Of a DNA stretch of 64,000 bases, positions 21,204 to 32,239 are shown in pieces. Origin of the DNA: Molanna angustata. Its lineage: Eukaryota > Arthropoda > Insecta > Trichoptera > Molannidae. The stretch's first letter is position 1. Every line of letters begins with the position of its first letter. Both the position numbers and the translations under genes were made by a program. The stretch covers positions 5,353,201-5,417,200 of the forward strand of contig OY754982.1 in NCBI GenBank assembly GCA_963576475.1, read 5' to 3'. The notes under the pieces were generated by a model that was not told the origin of the DNA, did not search any database, and worked only from the letters and a program-made list of their open reading frames with translations.

Positions 21204-21984
21204 AGTAGCTGCTTCAGCGCACATCACTGATCAACTGGTGAATAACTCTGGCGACCTCTATTGTTTTTTGTCTTTCGCCATTCTTTCGGCGATAATAACA
21301 AGCAGACCCGGATGTTATGACCTATCGTTGTTAGGCAACCTTCTTTAGAAGTAACATCAATATATCATCCAGAGGAGTATTTTCAAAATTATCTTAAATA
21401 AACCTTAAGACTACCCTACGACTAGCCTCTTTACCGAGGCAAATGTCCTATCATTATATGCTATTTATAAGAATAATGCATTGAAGCAGGTCTACAGAGA
21501 GTATTTTGTCGATGGAGTATATCCCTCGGAATGTATAAGAGGCACTCGTCGATTCAATTTGATACTCAATATACCAAAAAAAGGACGGCTTACGCGCAAA
21601 ACAACTATACGTATCTTGGAGGACTGTTGCCTGAGCAGAGACATACAGACATTATTGATCAAAAGAAATTATATGAGGATACAAAGAGGGTTTGTTTATA
21701 AAATTTGGCTTAACTGTTTGTTTTTGCTTATACGCTTTTTAAATTATTCATTATTTTTTTTTGTTTGATGTAACATTAATGGCAACAAATAAATGGTTTA
21801 TTTATTTATTTATTTATTATTGTTTTTGACATATTATTTTTTGTTATACATGGATATTTTGTTTTATTTGATTATTGTGATTTTGTTATACATGCTTATT
21901 TCATAGATTTTTATTATAATATAGGTAGGTATGTCGTAAGCAAATTTTGTATGAATCGAGGTGAGGCATTTTTCCGGGGGATTT
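21204..21984. other. Unassigned DNA with one unexplained open frame
   Basis: A 95-codon plus frame at 21,481-21,768 begins MKQVYREYFVDGVYPSEC and has more mixed composition than the neighbouring chance frames in its first 70 codons. I do not recognise it; it may be a decayed transposon or gene fragment. A TTTA-repeat run lies at about 21,796-21,820. Confidence 0.3.
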
Positions 21985-22164
21985 TTGACGTTTTGGTTGG
22001 CAGACCATATCGTTTTTCTATAGAGAATAACGACTAATGTGAATTGTTTTCGGATTGATTTGTCGAAAAATAAAACACTTTGTGATAAAGATTCAGAGAA
22101 CAGTTATCTAGGATGTGTTGAAATGTAAAAAAAAACTGCAATATGTTGCCAACCAAAACGTCAA
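21985..22164. repeat. Short inverted-repeat element
   Basis: TTGACGTTTTGGTTGGCA at 21,985-22,002 is perfectly inverted at 22,147-22,164. The 144-bp interior has no coding potential. Target duplications were not found, so the ends may extend further. Confidence 0.6.
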
Positions 22165-22235
22165 ACGTGCGATATTCCATGACTCACTTTTTGCACGGAG
22201 TACTACATACATCTATGTATATTATATAAAAATCT

Positions 22236-22525
22236 ATGGGTTGTTTTGTTATCTATGATTATTGTGATTTTGTTATACATATATAGTTATTTAGTTATCT
22301 ATGATTATTGTGATTTTGTTGTGTATGGTTATTTTGTTATCTATGATTATTGTGATTTTGTTATGTATGGTTATTTTGTTATCTATGATTATTGTGAATT
22401 TGATAAATATGGTTATTTTGCTTCCTATGATTAATGTGATTTTGTTATCAATGAATATTGTGATTTTGTTATACAATATGGTTATTTTGTTATCTATGAT
22501 TATTGTGATTTTTTTATATTTGCTT
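22236..22525 (+). repeat. 42-bp AT-rich minisatellite
   Basis: Units of TTATCTATGATTATTGTGAT, TTTGTTATGTATGG and TTATTTTG with substitutions and short indels. The period is divisible by three, so several frames stay open on both strands; these are not genes. Confidence 0.85.
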
Positions 22526-23708
22526 TTTTTCTATTATGTAAATCATTGCAACTCCCTTCAAAACACTAGTTCAACTCTTTTTGACAGAAGTTTTATTTTA
22601 AAGTGTATGATTTTTTTTCTTGTGTAAAATAAGTAAATATATCTTCACATATTCGATTTATTGCGACAGTACGATTTCGCCACGACTACTCTACAGTGTC
22701 ACGGTTTAAAAGAAACGTAAAAACTAGTAACAGTCTAAGCTAAAACGGCCTTTCACAATTCCCTGTCCTGGGCATGCTGTATGAGGGGGGAGATGGATGC
22801 AGGCTTTCATTCATTAGAGTTTAAAGTATGAGAACGACTGTTCGGAAATATTATGGATTATTTTATTGCTTTGTGCTGCTTTTGATGGTTTTACTGCAAA
22901 ATGCACAATTGAATCGTGAAATACGCCAACTGGACTATATATTAGGAATAAAATTTTAAATTATGAATTGCTCATCAATTATTTATTTAGTCTACACCGT
23001 TTGAATATTTTTATTCAATACATCTGTTGGTAATATTCTTGACTAACAAAGAATTGGCATATGATGGGAACATGTCTATTAGGGCGACTCGTCCTTTAAA
23101 TCAAGAATAAAATAATGGTCTAGATTTAAATAATAGTCGATGTAAAGCGCACCACTGTGCTTTACAGGAACGAGGTTTTCAACGCGGTCCGCGGTATGAA
23201 GCGTGATTTTTTTTTTATATTTACTACGGAAGACTATTAGAAATCACGTTTTCCAGACACATTTCCAGACAAGTTGCTGGAAAAGTAATAAATTGAGTAG
23301 CGTCTAGTCCCAGCTTTTCTTTTCTGCATTCTTAGGTTAGGATTAAGCTTGATAATAATAATAATAGCGACTCGCGTGAGCGAGTTGCTTTATAAATTGA
23401 ATTGTAAATAATTATAATTTTAATTAATTTTTTTTTATTTCGCATTTAATATAAAATTTTGAGAGATCTCAACCAATCATAGAGCCAACCGGAAACTTCA
23501 AACAATTTATAATTGTTTGAAATACTTGATTTATAATTGTCTTACGTGTTAATTTTTGTTTCTTCACAATTTGAAGCCTGTTTTCTCCGAAAGCCATCAG
23601 TACTCATCCAATCATTGTTACCTGCTATGATATATTTACATAGAAAAAAATCGTCATTTATACTATGGCGTAAGTCTGGCAGGCGATGACCCGTGGTCTA
23701 AAATATTG
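22526..23708. other. Unassigned DNA
   Basis: No gene recognised. Small features are the palindromic GCGACTCGCGTGAGCGAGTT at about 23,368 after an AAT run, and CGCGGTCCGCGG at about 23,183. Confidence 0.4.
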
Positions 23709-23821
23709 ATATATTTTTTTTTTGACAAATTTTTAACATCTCAATAGAGACGAAGTTGGAATATTATAGAAAAACCAGTAACTCAAGACACCTACAGGAC
23801 TTACGACCTGTCATCGGCTCA
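23709..23821 (+). repeat. Family K fragment, copy 3
   Basis: Contains TCAATAGAGACGAAGTTGGA, CACCTACAGGACTTACGACC and TGTCATCGGCT. Truncated before the GTGATCACTTTA block. Confidence 0.75.
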
Positions 23822-24539
23822 AAACAAAGTAGGATATGGGGGGAAATAAAGAGAGATACAATAACGTGATGAAATAAAATAAAATTAGCAGGGAAGGAGC
23901 AGAAGTATAATATTAGAGAAAATTCCATCACTGTTGTAGGTCGCGTAATTTTCTTAATCCTACATCATGACGATATTGTATATAGTTGGCATTTAATATA
24001 TCTACTTGCATCGCAATCTTAGAATTGTGTACAATTTGTAGTACGCTAATAATTCCGATATGTTTTCAAAGACCTTTCTAAAACGTTTTTTATTTCAATG
24101 TCGTATTTTCAAAACGACACTATTTATTATCTCATTTGTAGATAATATAGTTTGAGTGGAGGTATCTGGGTTGGTTGATTTTCCGGGCAAAAGCATGTTG
24201 TGTGGCTGATTCGATTACCGAGGTCCATCTTCCTGAATCAATCAAACTTGTTCGACTTATGGTTCAATCACCGCGATAGTGGAAGAAGTATGGATAGAGA
24301 AGTAGAAAGAGAGGGAAGGTGTAAATATTCCACACATCATTTCCTGTGAGGATTGAATGAAGGCTGTCACGTCCCACGGGAAACTAGGGCAGGTACAGAA
24401 CTAGTTTGTACTTTCGCAGAGCTTCAACACGGGTGCTTAAGCTAGTTAGTCCCTATTTTTACTATTTTTAGAGTTTTTATTGTTGGCCTGAGGAAGAAGC
24501 GGTTGTTTAGAAACTGGTTGCTTTGTCCTGCCCGAACGT
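23822..24539. other. Unassigned DNA
   Basis: A tRNA-like flavour near 24,170-24,230 (GGTTGGTTGATT, TTCGATTACC) is too degenerate to call a SINE. No gene recognised. Confidence 0.35.
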
Positions 24540-24880
24540 TGGCTTGCTTCCTATTTCATCAAAATTGATCCACCCGTTTAAGAGTTCATTGACATACACG
24601 CGTACAGAAAAATTATATAAAAATATTAATGAAACTCCTATACAATACCAATATCACCAATCGTATATTTTTACAGGTTTACCAATAGTTTATATTTTTA
24701 CAGTTTTTTTATGTATTTTTCCGCTTTTACATTTTTTTTATTCAATTTGTGAATCTAAAACATTAAAAGATCCACTCAAGTACACACAAAAATGTCATCA
24801 AAATCGGTTCAGCCATTTAGGAGTTCAGTGACATACACATGTACAAAAGAATTATGTATATAAAGATATAAGTGAAATAA
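24540..24880 (+). repeat. Two RTE-like 3'-tail segments in tandem
   Basis: Two segments share the pattern CATCAAAATTGATCC or CATCAAAATCGGTTC, then GAGTTCATTGACATACAC or GAGTTCAGTGACATACAC, then GTACA(G/A)AA..ATTATAT, at about 24,556 and 24,793. Tails of this form occur at the 3' ends of RTE-type LINEs and derived elements in Lepidoptera. No coding part is present. Confidence 0.6.
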
Positions 24881-24893
24881 TTATTCGTGTGCG

Positions 24894-25110
24894 ACGGCCT
24901 TTGTGGCTCACTTTGTAAGATATCTGATCCCTGAGCAAGAAGTCTCGCGTTCCGGTGGAGACTCAGATTTATTGTGTTTTTCGTAGGATCGGTGAAACGA
25001 TAATAAACATCAAAAGTCTCCAGAATGTGGCAACTTGTTATTGGGAGCGTGTTAAATTAATATTTGGCATAGTACATTTGTCAGCGAAGCAATAAAATAA
25101 AACAAATTAA
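24894..25110 (+). mobile_element. SINE family A, copy 3
   Basis: Starts CGGCCTTTGTGGCTCAC, has a mutated B-box region (GCGTTCCGGTGGAG), CTCCAGAATGTGGCAACTTG and a tail AGCAATAAAATAAAAC. More diverged than copy 5. Confidence 0.82.
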
Positions 25111-25421
25111 TAACAAGTAAATAAAAAAAACACCCATTTCAAATCTATATTTCAATTCTTATTTCAAAACTTTTACAACATTATTTTTATGCTGATCATA
25201 TTTTTAAATTGTTTGTACAATTTTAATTCTAAAATAATTTTCCTTAATTTTAATCAGTTTTAGAAATGTACATTATTATGATTTATTAACGCTCATATAT
25301 TATTATTTTTATATTATTGTTGCATATAACCGAAAAAAATTCAAATTTTATTAACGCTCAGTTGGAAACGCATAGCTTTGTTTACTTTGTATGAAATACA
25401 AAATTGTCCAATTTTATTAAA

Positions 25422-26440
25422 CTAGTTGCATGTAACACATGAGATCCAACTGTCGATAGCGATAGTATGTATAGTTGAAGAATATGTACCAAACTATAAA
25501 CCCATAGATATAAATTATTGAATATTTTCAGATATTTTGTTTTCTATACAACATATGTAGGTATGTATGTCAAGATAGGATAGTATGGAGGAAGATCCTT
25601 TTTCCTACCCAGAATATGCAAATTGCATGATGGTATGTATGTATGTTTGGAGATGAAGTATCAAACTATTAAGTCTTCTTACATATTGTGTATAGGCGAC
25701 TGCCATACAAAATGTATGAAGCGATGTCGTCACTAAATTCAATTTTTAAAAAAATTGTTAAAAAAAAATTGAGATCTTCTACTACAATGTTAATATTTTT
25801 TATAGAAAATTAAATTATCTAGTTGGGGTGTTTCGGCTTTTTTAGATAATTGTAAAAGTTTTGGAAATATAGGCAGTTAAACTCATAAATTTATCATAAA
25901 AAAAATATTTTTCTTAATAAAAAATGTTTGAGAAACCCTGGAATTTTTTTGAAAAAATTAATTTGAGATTTTGTATTTGTCTATGTTTGTGCCAATTTTC
26001 AGCGTTCTAGCGTTTATGGTTTCTGAGATATATGGAAAAATAAAATAAAAATTCAAAAGTTGATAACCCCTGACTGAAACAAAAATTCAAAATTCCGAGT
26101 ATAAAAGTTTTGTAGGCCTGTAACTGTTTATATATTCTGAAATTTTAGGCTCTGCAAATTGAGCGGATCAAAAGTTATAAGGGGGGGACGGACACACACA
26201 CACACAGACACGCACACAGACATACACACACAGACACACGAAATGTTCTACTCCGAATTCTGAGTAAATCCGTGTATGGAACATATATGCTGCGAAGCCT
26301 CTAAGTTGGTGTTTTTTGACTTCAAAGATGGAAAAGCCGTGAAAAAAGTAGACCTCTCCATACAATTCTCGCGTATTCTGGCTTGATACATTGTCGATAT
26401 GTTAAGAGAACAAAGTTCTCCTGAACAAATCGACAGTTGG
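25422..26440 (-). mobile_element. Helentron-like non-autonomous element, family F copy 1
   Basis: As drawn on the plus strand it starts CTAGTTGCATGTAACACATG and ends AAATCGACAGTTGG. CCAACTGTCGAT lies 23 nt inside the left end and is inverted exactly at the right end. The left part CATGT-AAC-ACATG can form a hairpin. Read on the minus strand this is a 5'-terminal inverted repeat, a 3'-subterminal copy, a hairpin and a CTAG end, the layout known for Helentron-type Helitrons. A (CA)n tract lies near the right side at about 26,191-26,240. Flanking bases are A on both sides (TT in element orientation). No Rep/helicase is encoded. Confidence 0.82.
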
Positions 26441-27204
26441 AAAATGTACGAATGGATATAGATCTATATATTTACAGTTCCTGAAATTAATCAAAATATT
26501 CAAACTCATATTTTACATATATAACTTATATAAAACAAATATCTTGACAATTTTTGGCGGAGTAGGGGACTGTTTGCGCATCTACCGACCAAACACAAAC
26601 CCAAAATTAGCGGGTTTGCGCAGCCCACATGATTTTTCGAGATATTTGTCGATATTTTTATCGATTATATTATCTGACTGAGTAAAGTTTTCGATTATAA
26701 TCGCAAAACAATGTTTTCTATATCCTGAAACAAGTTTCCAAATTCTGGATCCATACTTTTGCAATTTACTATCATTTTATTGTTAAATTTACACGGGCAA
26801 CATAAAACATGGCACTGCTCTGGTGGCTGGTGGTTTTAAATGAGAGATGCGAAGAAACGGGGCTGGAAGGAAAAATAAAGGGTGTAGAAAAGGATTTGTC
26901 AAAGTATATTATGGGCAAGTGCGTGCCCACACTGTCCATCGAGGGCACACCACGTCTCCCCCTAAAATCCTCATCCCTAGCCTATATTGCAAACAGTTCA
27001 CCCTTAACAGTATGAAGTTCAATCGCTCGATGTTATTACCTATGACGAATTTATCGGAAATGGCAGAACACGAAAGTCGATTGAACACTTAAATTGATAC
27101 CATGTAAACTTTTATTTAACCAAATTACATTATTAGATTCTTGTTGTTCTTTTTATGCTTGTTGAAGGCCACTGGGGTTCGTTTGTTCTTCTAATGTGAA
27201 CTTT
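26441..27204. other. Unassigned DNA
   Basis: Overlapping short open frames at 26,582-27,092 show no recognisable domain. No repeat match found. Confidence 0.4.
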
Positions 27205-27860
27205 CAATGGTATATGAAGGATGCATAGAGAACGGACTGAGGATGAATGCCAGCAAATTAAAGGCAATGGTCTTTGAAAAGAGTGAAAGCAGAACAGCGT
27301 GTAAAATAAGAATAGAGAACGAATTGCTCGAGCAAGTAGACGAATATGTCTATCTGGGAAGCATGTTTCAACGTAATGGACGGCTTGATAAGGAGATCGA
27401 AAGAAGAGTTATGGCAGGAAACATACTGAATGGAGCACTTAGACCAGTAATGAAGATATCAAAGGAAGCCAATGTTGTCATTCATAACGCTATCTTAGTG
27501 CCAACCTTGACGTATGCAAGTGAAACCTGGATGAAGAAAGATGTCATAAATAGAATGAAAGTGAACATATTGAGATGGTTTGGCCACATGGAAAGAATGA
27601 ATGAGGAACGCCTGACGAAGAATATATACAGTGCGGACGGGAATGGAATGTGAAGTCGGAGATGCTCAAGAAAGGGATGGCACGACCATGTAAACGATAT
27701 TCTGATTGACGGAAATGTTAGAAGCGTGAACAACAGACTCACATGTTTGAGACGATGTATGAATATAGACGAGTCGAGGGATGCGTACCATGATAGGCAA
27801 ATGTAGCGTTCGGTTCTCTCTCCCTACTCCGCGAGAACATGGCGTGATGGTGTGTATGAA
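27205..27860 (+). pseudogene. LINE ORF2 C-terminal remnant (reverse transcriptase tail)
   Basis: The open frame from 27,207 to 27,653 begins within the region after the polymerase active site: NGLRMNASKLKAMVFE, then EQVDEYVYLGSMF, REIERRV-like and HNAILVPTLTYASETW. From there the text jumps to LRWFGHMERMNEERL, so a stretch of the usual tail is deleted in frame. A stop after SADGNGM is followed in the same frame by more tail (KGWHDHVNDILIDG...CMNIDESRDAY). The 3' part CGTTCGGTTCTC...GTGATGGTGTGTATG is also found, diverged, at 44,033-44,090. The active-site YADD and the endonuclease are missing, so this is a dead 5'-truncated copy. A related fragment with an earlier RT motif is at 62,960-63,290. 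Confidence 0.85.
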
Positions 27861-28743
27861 ATGTTGAATTTGATTTTAATTCTATGACTATTTCCCAGAT
27901 TGCAACTATATACATAGTTATTTTTACTAAGCATTCTGAAAATCAGCTGTAGTCATTTAGGATACATTTTAATACAATAAAAAAAATATGATTTTTTCTT
28001 TCATTTTGTGAATCTATATAAAAGCAAATTTATCCCAATAAATAAATAAATAAAATTGTGTTATCAATGATAGGCTAAAAATTATTTACTTGACAAAATG
28101 TTTTATTGGTCGCTTTATACCCGACTTACATCACCTCATTTTGACAGGGAATGTTTATGGGTTTAGGGGTAGAAATAAAGAGACGATTGTCGAAGGGTTG
28201 AGGGTTAATACCCTGACAAAGAAAACAGAAACAAATTAAGTGGAACATGGTGAAACTGACTATAGACAATATAGGAAGAAGATCTATGGACCTAATTGTA
28301 ATAAACTTGAATATTGTACCTTGTAGGTATATACATATACTATTGTATATTAAATGTTATTTTGTTTTACATACAAATATAATATCTGCATATACAAGAA
28401 CAAATTATTGACGGTCAGGGATAAAAAACAATAATAATTGACGAAGTTTTTATTTTGCAGAATTCCATTATAAATGATGTCTATAAAACACTTTTTTGAT
28501 TCTACATGAATTTAATTTATGCGATAGTCCTATTTTGCCTTATAGGGGCATTTACGAGCGTATGACTATTTTGACAATTTTTAATTATATATTAATTATG
28601 TATGAGGAGCTTACAGGCTCTTATGATTGGTCATTTAAAACTATTGATATTATGAAAAGCAATACGACAAACTTTTAATTGTTTCAGAAAGACCCACCAT
28701 GCAACTCCACCAGGAATACCTTAGTTTTAAAAAAACATTTCAT
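27861..28743. other. Unassigned DNA
   Basis: AT-rich sequence with an AAATAAATAAATAAA run at about 28,040. No gene recognised. Confidence 0.45.
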
Positions 28744-29377
28744 CCACTCATTTACAGAGCCCAAAATTTCCAAATATATAGGCCTTCAATAATTTTGTAC
28801 TCAGAATTTTAAATTTTTGTTTCAGTCAGGTGTTATCAACTTTTGAATTTTTACTTTATTTTTCCATATATCTCAAAAACCATATACCTAAGCTAGAACC
28901 CTGAAAATTGGTACAAATATAGTTTAAAAAAATATCGAAAAAAGCCGAAACACCCCAACTAGATTATTTAATTTGCTATAAAAAATATTAGCATTGTAGT
29001 AGCCCATCTCAAATTTTTTTTTAACAATTTTTATAAAAATTGAATTTAGTGACGACATCGCTTTATGTATATGTATAATTTGTATGGCACTATAATTTGT
29101 ACCTATACACAATATCTAGAAGACTTAATAGTTTGATACTTAATCTCCAAACATACATACATACCATCATGCTGTATTCATATTCTGGGTAGGAAAAAAG
29201 GACTGACCTCCATACTATCCTATCCTTACATTCATACCTACATCTTTTATATAGAAAACAAAATATCTTATATTTATGTATTATTTTGTATTTATGTGTT
29301 AATAGTTTGGTACGTATTCTTCAATTATACATACTATCGCCATCGACAATTGGATCTCATGTGTTACATATAACTAG
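28744..29377 (+). mobile_element. Helentron-like family F, copy 2 (truncated)
   Basis: Opposite orientation to copy 1. It begins near ATTTACAGAGCCCAAAATTT, so the 5' terminal repeat and the CA tract are missing, and ends with TGTGTTACATATAACTAG followed by T. More diverged than the cluster at 57.7-62.2 kb. Confidence 0.78.
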
Positions 29378-29498
29378 TTATTGTGACCTGCATACATTCA
29401 AATTATCTACATTTACAATTTAAACATATCTACCTGCCTCCGGCTTATGCTCCATTACAAAGATATGTTCTGTGTGAAAAATTTGAAATTGTGATGGG

Positions 29499-29545
29499 AT
29501 TGGAAGTCAAGGAATAAGCCAGCTGGTTACTCCTTGACTTCCAAT
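29499..29545. repeat. Perfect 15-bp stem hairpin
   Basis: ATTGGAAGTCAAGGA (29,499-29,513) is followed after 17 nt by its exact complement TCCTTGACTTCCAAT (29,531-29,545). The loop contains the palindrome CCAGCTGG. Function unknown. Confidence 0.8.
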
Positions 29546-29654
29546 ATAAGGAGCTTGCAAGGAGTGTTACAATATAATAATATAACAATACTTCCACTAT
29601 TTCCATCGATATTTTTATGATTTGTGAACAGTATATAAAACTTCTTTGAAGTAG

Positions 29655-29746
29655 CCAAACCTTCAACTTCGGTTTCGGCCGAAGGTTGCTACTAGGGCAG
29701 AACATTTTCGGTTTCGGCCAAAATCTGACTTTCGGTTGAACACTAC
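29655..29746 (-). mobile_element. hAT-like element end, second copy fragment
   Basis: On the minus strand the end reads TAGTGTTCAACCGAAAGTCA, matching the left terminus of the 2,511-3,658 element (TAGTGTCCGACCGAAGGTCA), followed by GATTTTGGCCGAAACCG. The rest is short and CCGAA-rich. It is either a large internal deletion or a truncated copy; the other end is not clear. Confidence 0.6.
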
Positions 29747-30139
29747 CAATATGGGATAGGACGCGTCACGAGACTTATGTCCGATATAGGAAAAGTTCGG
29801 AGGGGGGTGGATTTATTGGACCCTTCCGTCCGGTTTATGGCTCCGGACTGGTTTAATAAGACAACCATCACCGGAGTTGACTCCAGTAGGTAGAAAACTT
29901 TATCGTCAACACTTTAACCTCACCTACCAATATAACCAGATGACTCTCTCTCTCTATCTCTATCTCTCAGTTAATGTTGACAAATCCTCTCTGATTAACC
30001 GCGGCCGGTGCCTAAATATGTTATAAAACTTTGTCATATTTCATCTTGGCATACACCATTACACGCATTTATCTCATCAAGTATAGGTATTTATTTATTT
30101 GTTTATTTAAAAACACCAACATATCATTGACATACACAG

Positions 30140-31243
30140 TCAAATATGATGCGAATACTTAACATCTTCAATACTCCTATGACAGACGACCGTCAATATT
30201 AGGTAAATATTTAGATCAAATATTTTTTTAAAAATTGCATATAGGCAAACATTGTTGTAGAAGCATATTTCCGTGAATCCTTTCCTTGCCATTGTCCCCT
30301 CACCGATGCGTTTGAGAATTGTCACTGTGAAAGTTGGTCGCAATAATTTTGGGTAACAATAAGAGTTTAGGGTTGTTACGATGTATTTAATCTCGGTACA
30401 GAATTGAGCGATGAAATCTAGGTTTCTCAACCTTCGAGGCGTGTCAGAAGGTGATATTTTTTTGGTCAGGGCAAAAGTGAGTGGTTTATGATCTGTGTAG
30501 ACGACAAGATCTCGACCCTCTACCATGTTTCTAAAATGTTTGATTGACATATAAATTGCTAGCAGCTCTCTGTCGTACGTGCTGTATCGTTTTTGGGTTT
30601 CACTCAGCTTCTTTGAGAAAAATCCCAGTGGTTGCCATTGGTTGTTCACGCGCTGTTGCAGAGCGCTTCCAACACACGAGTCTGAGGCGTCTGTCATGAG
30701 TGCCAGTTGGGCGCGAGCGTGAGCGTTGACGCCATTGGGGTCGGTAGCATCGCAGACTGCCAGGACGGCGCGGATTGTTTGTGGTAATCTTCCCAGCCAC
30801 AGCATTTTTAGGGTTGCCTCTGGCAGCTTATCCGTAGCCAACTCTTTCATTGATCGCAGAAACTGTGACGGTCTTTGGTCCCCGAGCTCCAGGTCCCCCA
30901 GTAATTGTTGGAGCTTACGAGATTCTGATTCTTCGTAAGCTTGCAGGAGCCTGCCTTTAGTTGTACTATATTTTCCTGTGGCGGGTGGTTTTGTGAGGAT
31001 ATCGCTGACCTGTCGGAGCTCGTCTCTTCCGAGTTTGGTGATGAGGATGTTGAAGTTGTTCTCATCGCTTTGTCGTTGAGGAAGAACCACTGCTTCGAAC
31101 TGATGAAACCAGAGCCTCGGCTGGTCCCTCCAAAAGTCTGGAATTTTGTTACTTATGCTAATGGGCATAACTTCTGGAAGGGGAAAACTCGCATTCGCTT
31201 CGTCGAAAACCATTTTAGAAAAAAAAATCACTTCAATAAACAC
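30140..31243 (-). CDS. Ty3/gypsy remnant: Gag fused to RNase H
   Basis: One open frame of 367 codons. Residues about 15-170 look like the Gag of Ty3/gypsy-type elements (IPDFWRDQPRLWFHQFEAVV near the start; KYSTTKGRLLQAY and GDQRPSQFLRSMKELA further on). From about residue 180 it becomes the retroelement RNase H that follows reverse transcriptase: LALMTDASDSCVGSALQQ, WQPLGFFSKKLSE, then YSTYDRELLAIY and YTDHKPLTFAL. The nucleocapsid, protease and reverse transcriptase that normally separate these parts are missing, apparently through an in-frame deletion. The C-terminal 90 residues look unrelated. Translation could start at residue 1 or at the methionine at residue 11. A deletion derivative is the simplest reading; a retained fusion protein is possible but unsupported. 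Confidence 0.75.
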   Translation of the reverse strand: MFIEVIFFSKMVFDEANASFPLPEVMPISISNKIPDFWRDQPRLWFHQFEAVVLPQRQSDENNFNILITKLGRDELRQVSDILTKPPATGKYSTTKGRLLQAYEESESRKLQQLLGDLELGDQRPSQFLRSMKELATDKLPEATLKMLWLGRLPQTIRAVLAVCDATDPNGVNAHARAQLALMTDASDSCVGSALQQRVNNQWQPLGFFSKKLSETQKRYSTYDRELLAIYMSIKHFRNMVEGRDLVVYTDHKPLTFALTKKISPSDTPRRLRNLDFIAQFCTEIKYIVTTLNSYCYPKLLRPTFTVTILKRIGEGTMARKGFTEICFYNNVCLYAIFKKIFDLNIYLILTVVCHRSIEDVKYSHHI

Positions 31244-31335
31244 AAATCAAGTTACTGAATCTTATCACAGGAAAAATAAGCGATGAAAAGATATAGTATG
31301 TTTCACTAATGCATTTTATAGTTATTTGTTCACAC

Positions 31336-31854
31336 GTGTTAAAGTTATCTATTTAGAAGATAAGATTCAGTCAGCACTTTTGAGTTCTCGTGTATCGGGC
31401 GAATATCGCATTGCATTCTCACGATTCGCGACGGATGTGTTCGAATGTGATCGCATTGCAATTCCCGTGGGCGGAGGATAAGAAAATGCGCAAGAGTCTG
31501 TTATCAACTCAACTTCCCACGAGACGGATTCGTCGAATTACATGGCACGTCGGGTTCACCACTTTAGGGTTTTATTATACCTATTTGGTGGAGATAAATA
31601 ATAAGCGTGTTCTGATTAATTGATGTTTATTATACGACGGCCCGAGAGAACTGACTTGGCTCGTCGTTGGTGGGGATATATATAGGCAAGCCAGAGGGGC
31701 TTGCTTCCTCAATCCCCACAAGAGAAAGAGTCAAAGTTCAGTACAAGTTTGAAGACCACCGCGTGTGGATGTGTGCACAGAAAGGAAATAATCAGTGAAC
31801 CAGGAATAAAGAAGCATCGGTGAGATCGTTTATAATACAGTCCAATACCTAACA
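31336..31854. mobile_element. Possible LTR-like segment
   Basis: The 519-bp stretch begins TGTTAAAGTTATC and ends CCTAACA, giving TGTTA...TAACA inverted ends as in LTRs. On the plus strand TATATATA (about 31,676) precedes AATAAA (about 31,805). The DNA around the right end (TAACATCTTTAATACCC) resembles TAACATCTTCAATACTCC at about 30,164, near the end of the adjacent Gag/RNase H frame. No second full LTR, primer-binding site or target duplication was found, and the orientation is ambiguous. Confidence 0.35.
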
Positions 31855-31892
31855 TCTTTAATACCCATCACCTGATGTTTTCTACAATTGTA

Positions 31893-32165
31893 TTTTTCCC
31901 TGTCGGGAGCCAATAGTATTTTTGACAATTTTTCAGCAACTCAATAGAGACGAAGTTGGAGTATTATAGAAGAACCAGGAACTCGTGTATAAGGATTGTT
32001 GCTTTCGTTATTTACAAAAAAACAACAATATATGGCGTTACAAAAATGATTCTTCGTTATTTCATAGATGGCGATACTAAAAATGTATTATTTTCAAACG
32101 ATTTGTATCTCTATTTGTATATAGAACATTCAAATTTGCTTTGATAAAGGAACTCAATAAGGTGT
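31893..32165 (+). repeat. Family K, copy 4 (left arm plus interior)
   Basis: Begins near CCCTGTCGGGAGCC, contains CTCAATAGAGACGAAGTTGG, then skips to the interior: GCTTTCGTTATTTACAAA, CATAGATGGCGATAC and TATATAGAACATTCAAA, in the same order as in 34,554-35,212. Confidence 0.72.
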
Positions 32166-32239
32166 TCGAACAAATATAATGTGGACTGTATAATGTGTAA
32201 AGTGCATTGACTTAGAGCTGATTATTCTTCCATCATTTT

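Larger units (their letters stand above)
29378..30139. other. Mostly unassigned DNA
   Basis: Contains the hairpin at 29,499-29,545, the hAT-end fragment at 29,655-29,746 and a CT-rich microsatellite at 29,944-29,969. No gene seen. Confidence 0.4.

Noticed and set aside
21481..21768. 95-codon frame as a host gene
   Set aside because: The composition is more gene-like than its neighbours, but there are no splice or homology clues; not enough to call.
31336..31854. Confident call of a paired LTR retrotransposon
   Set aside because: Only one LTR-like segment with TGTTA/TAACA ends was found; no second LTR, primer site or target duplication, so it is reported at low confidence only.
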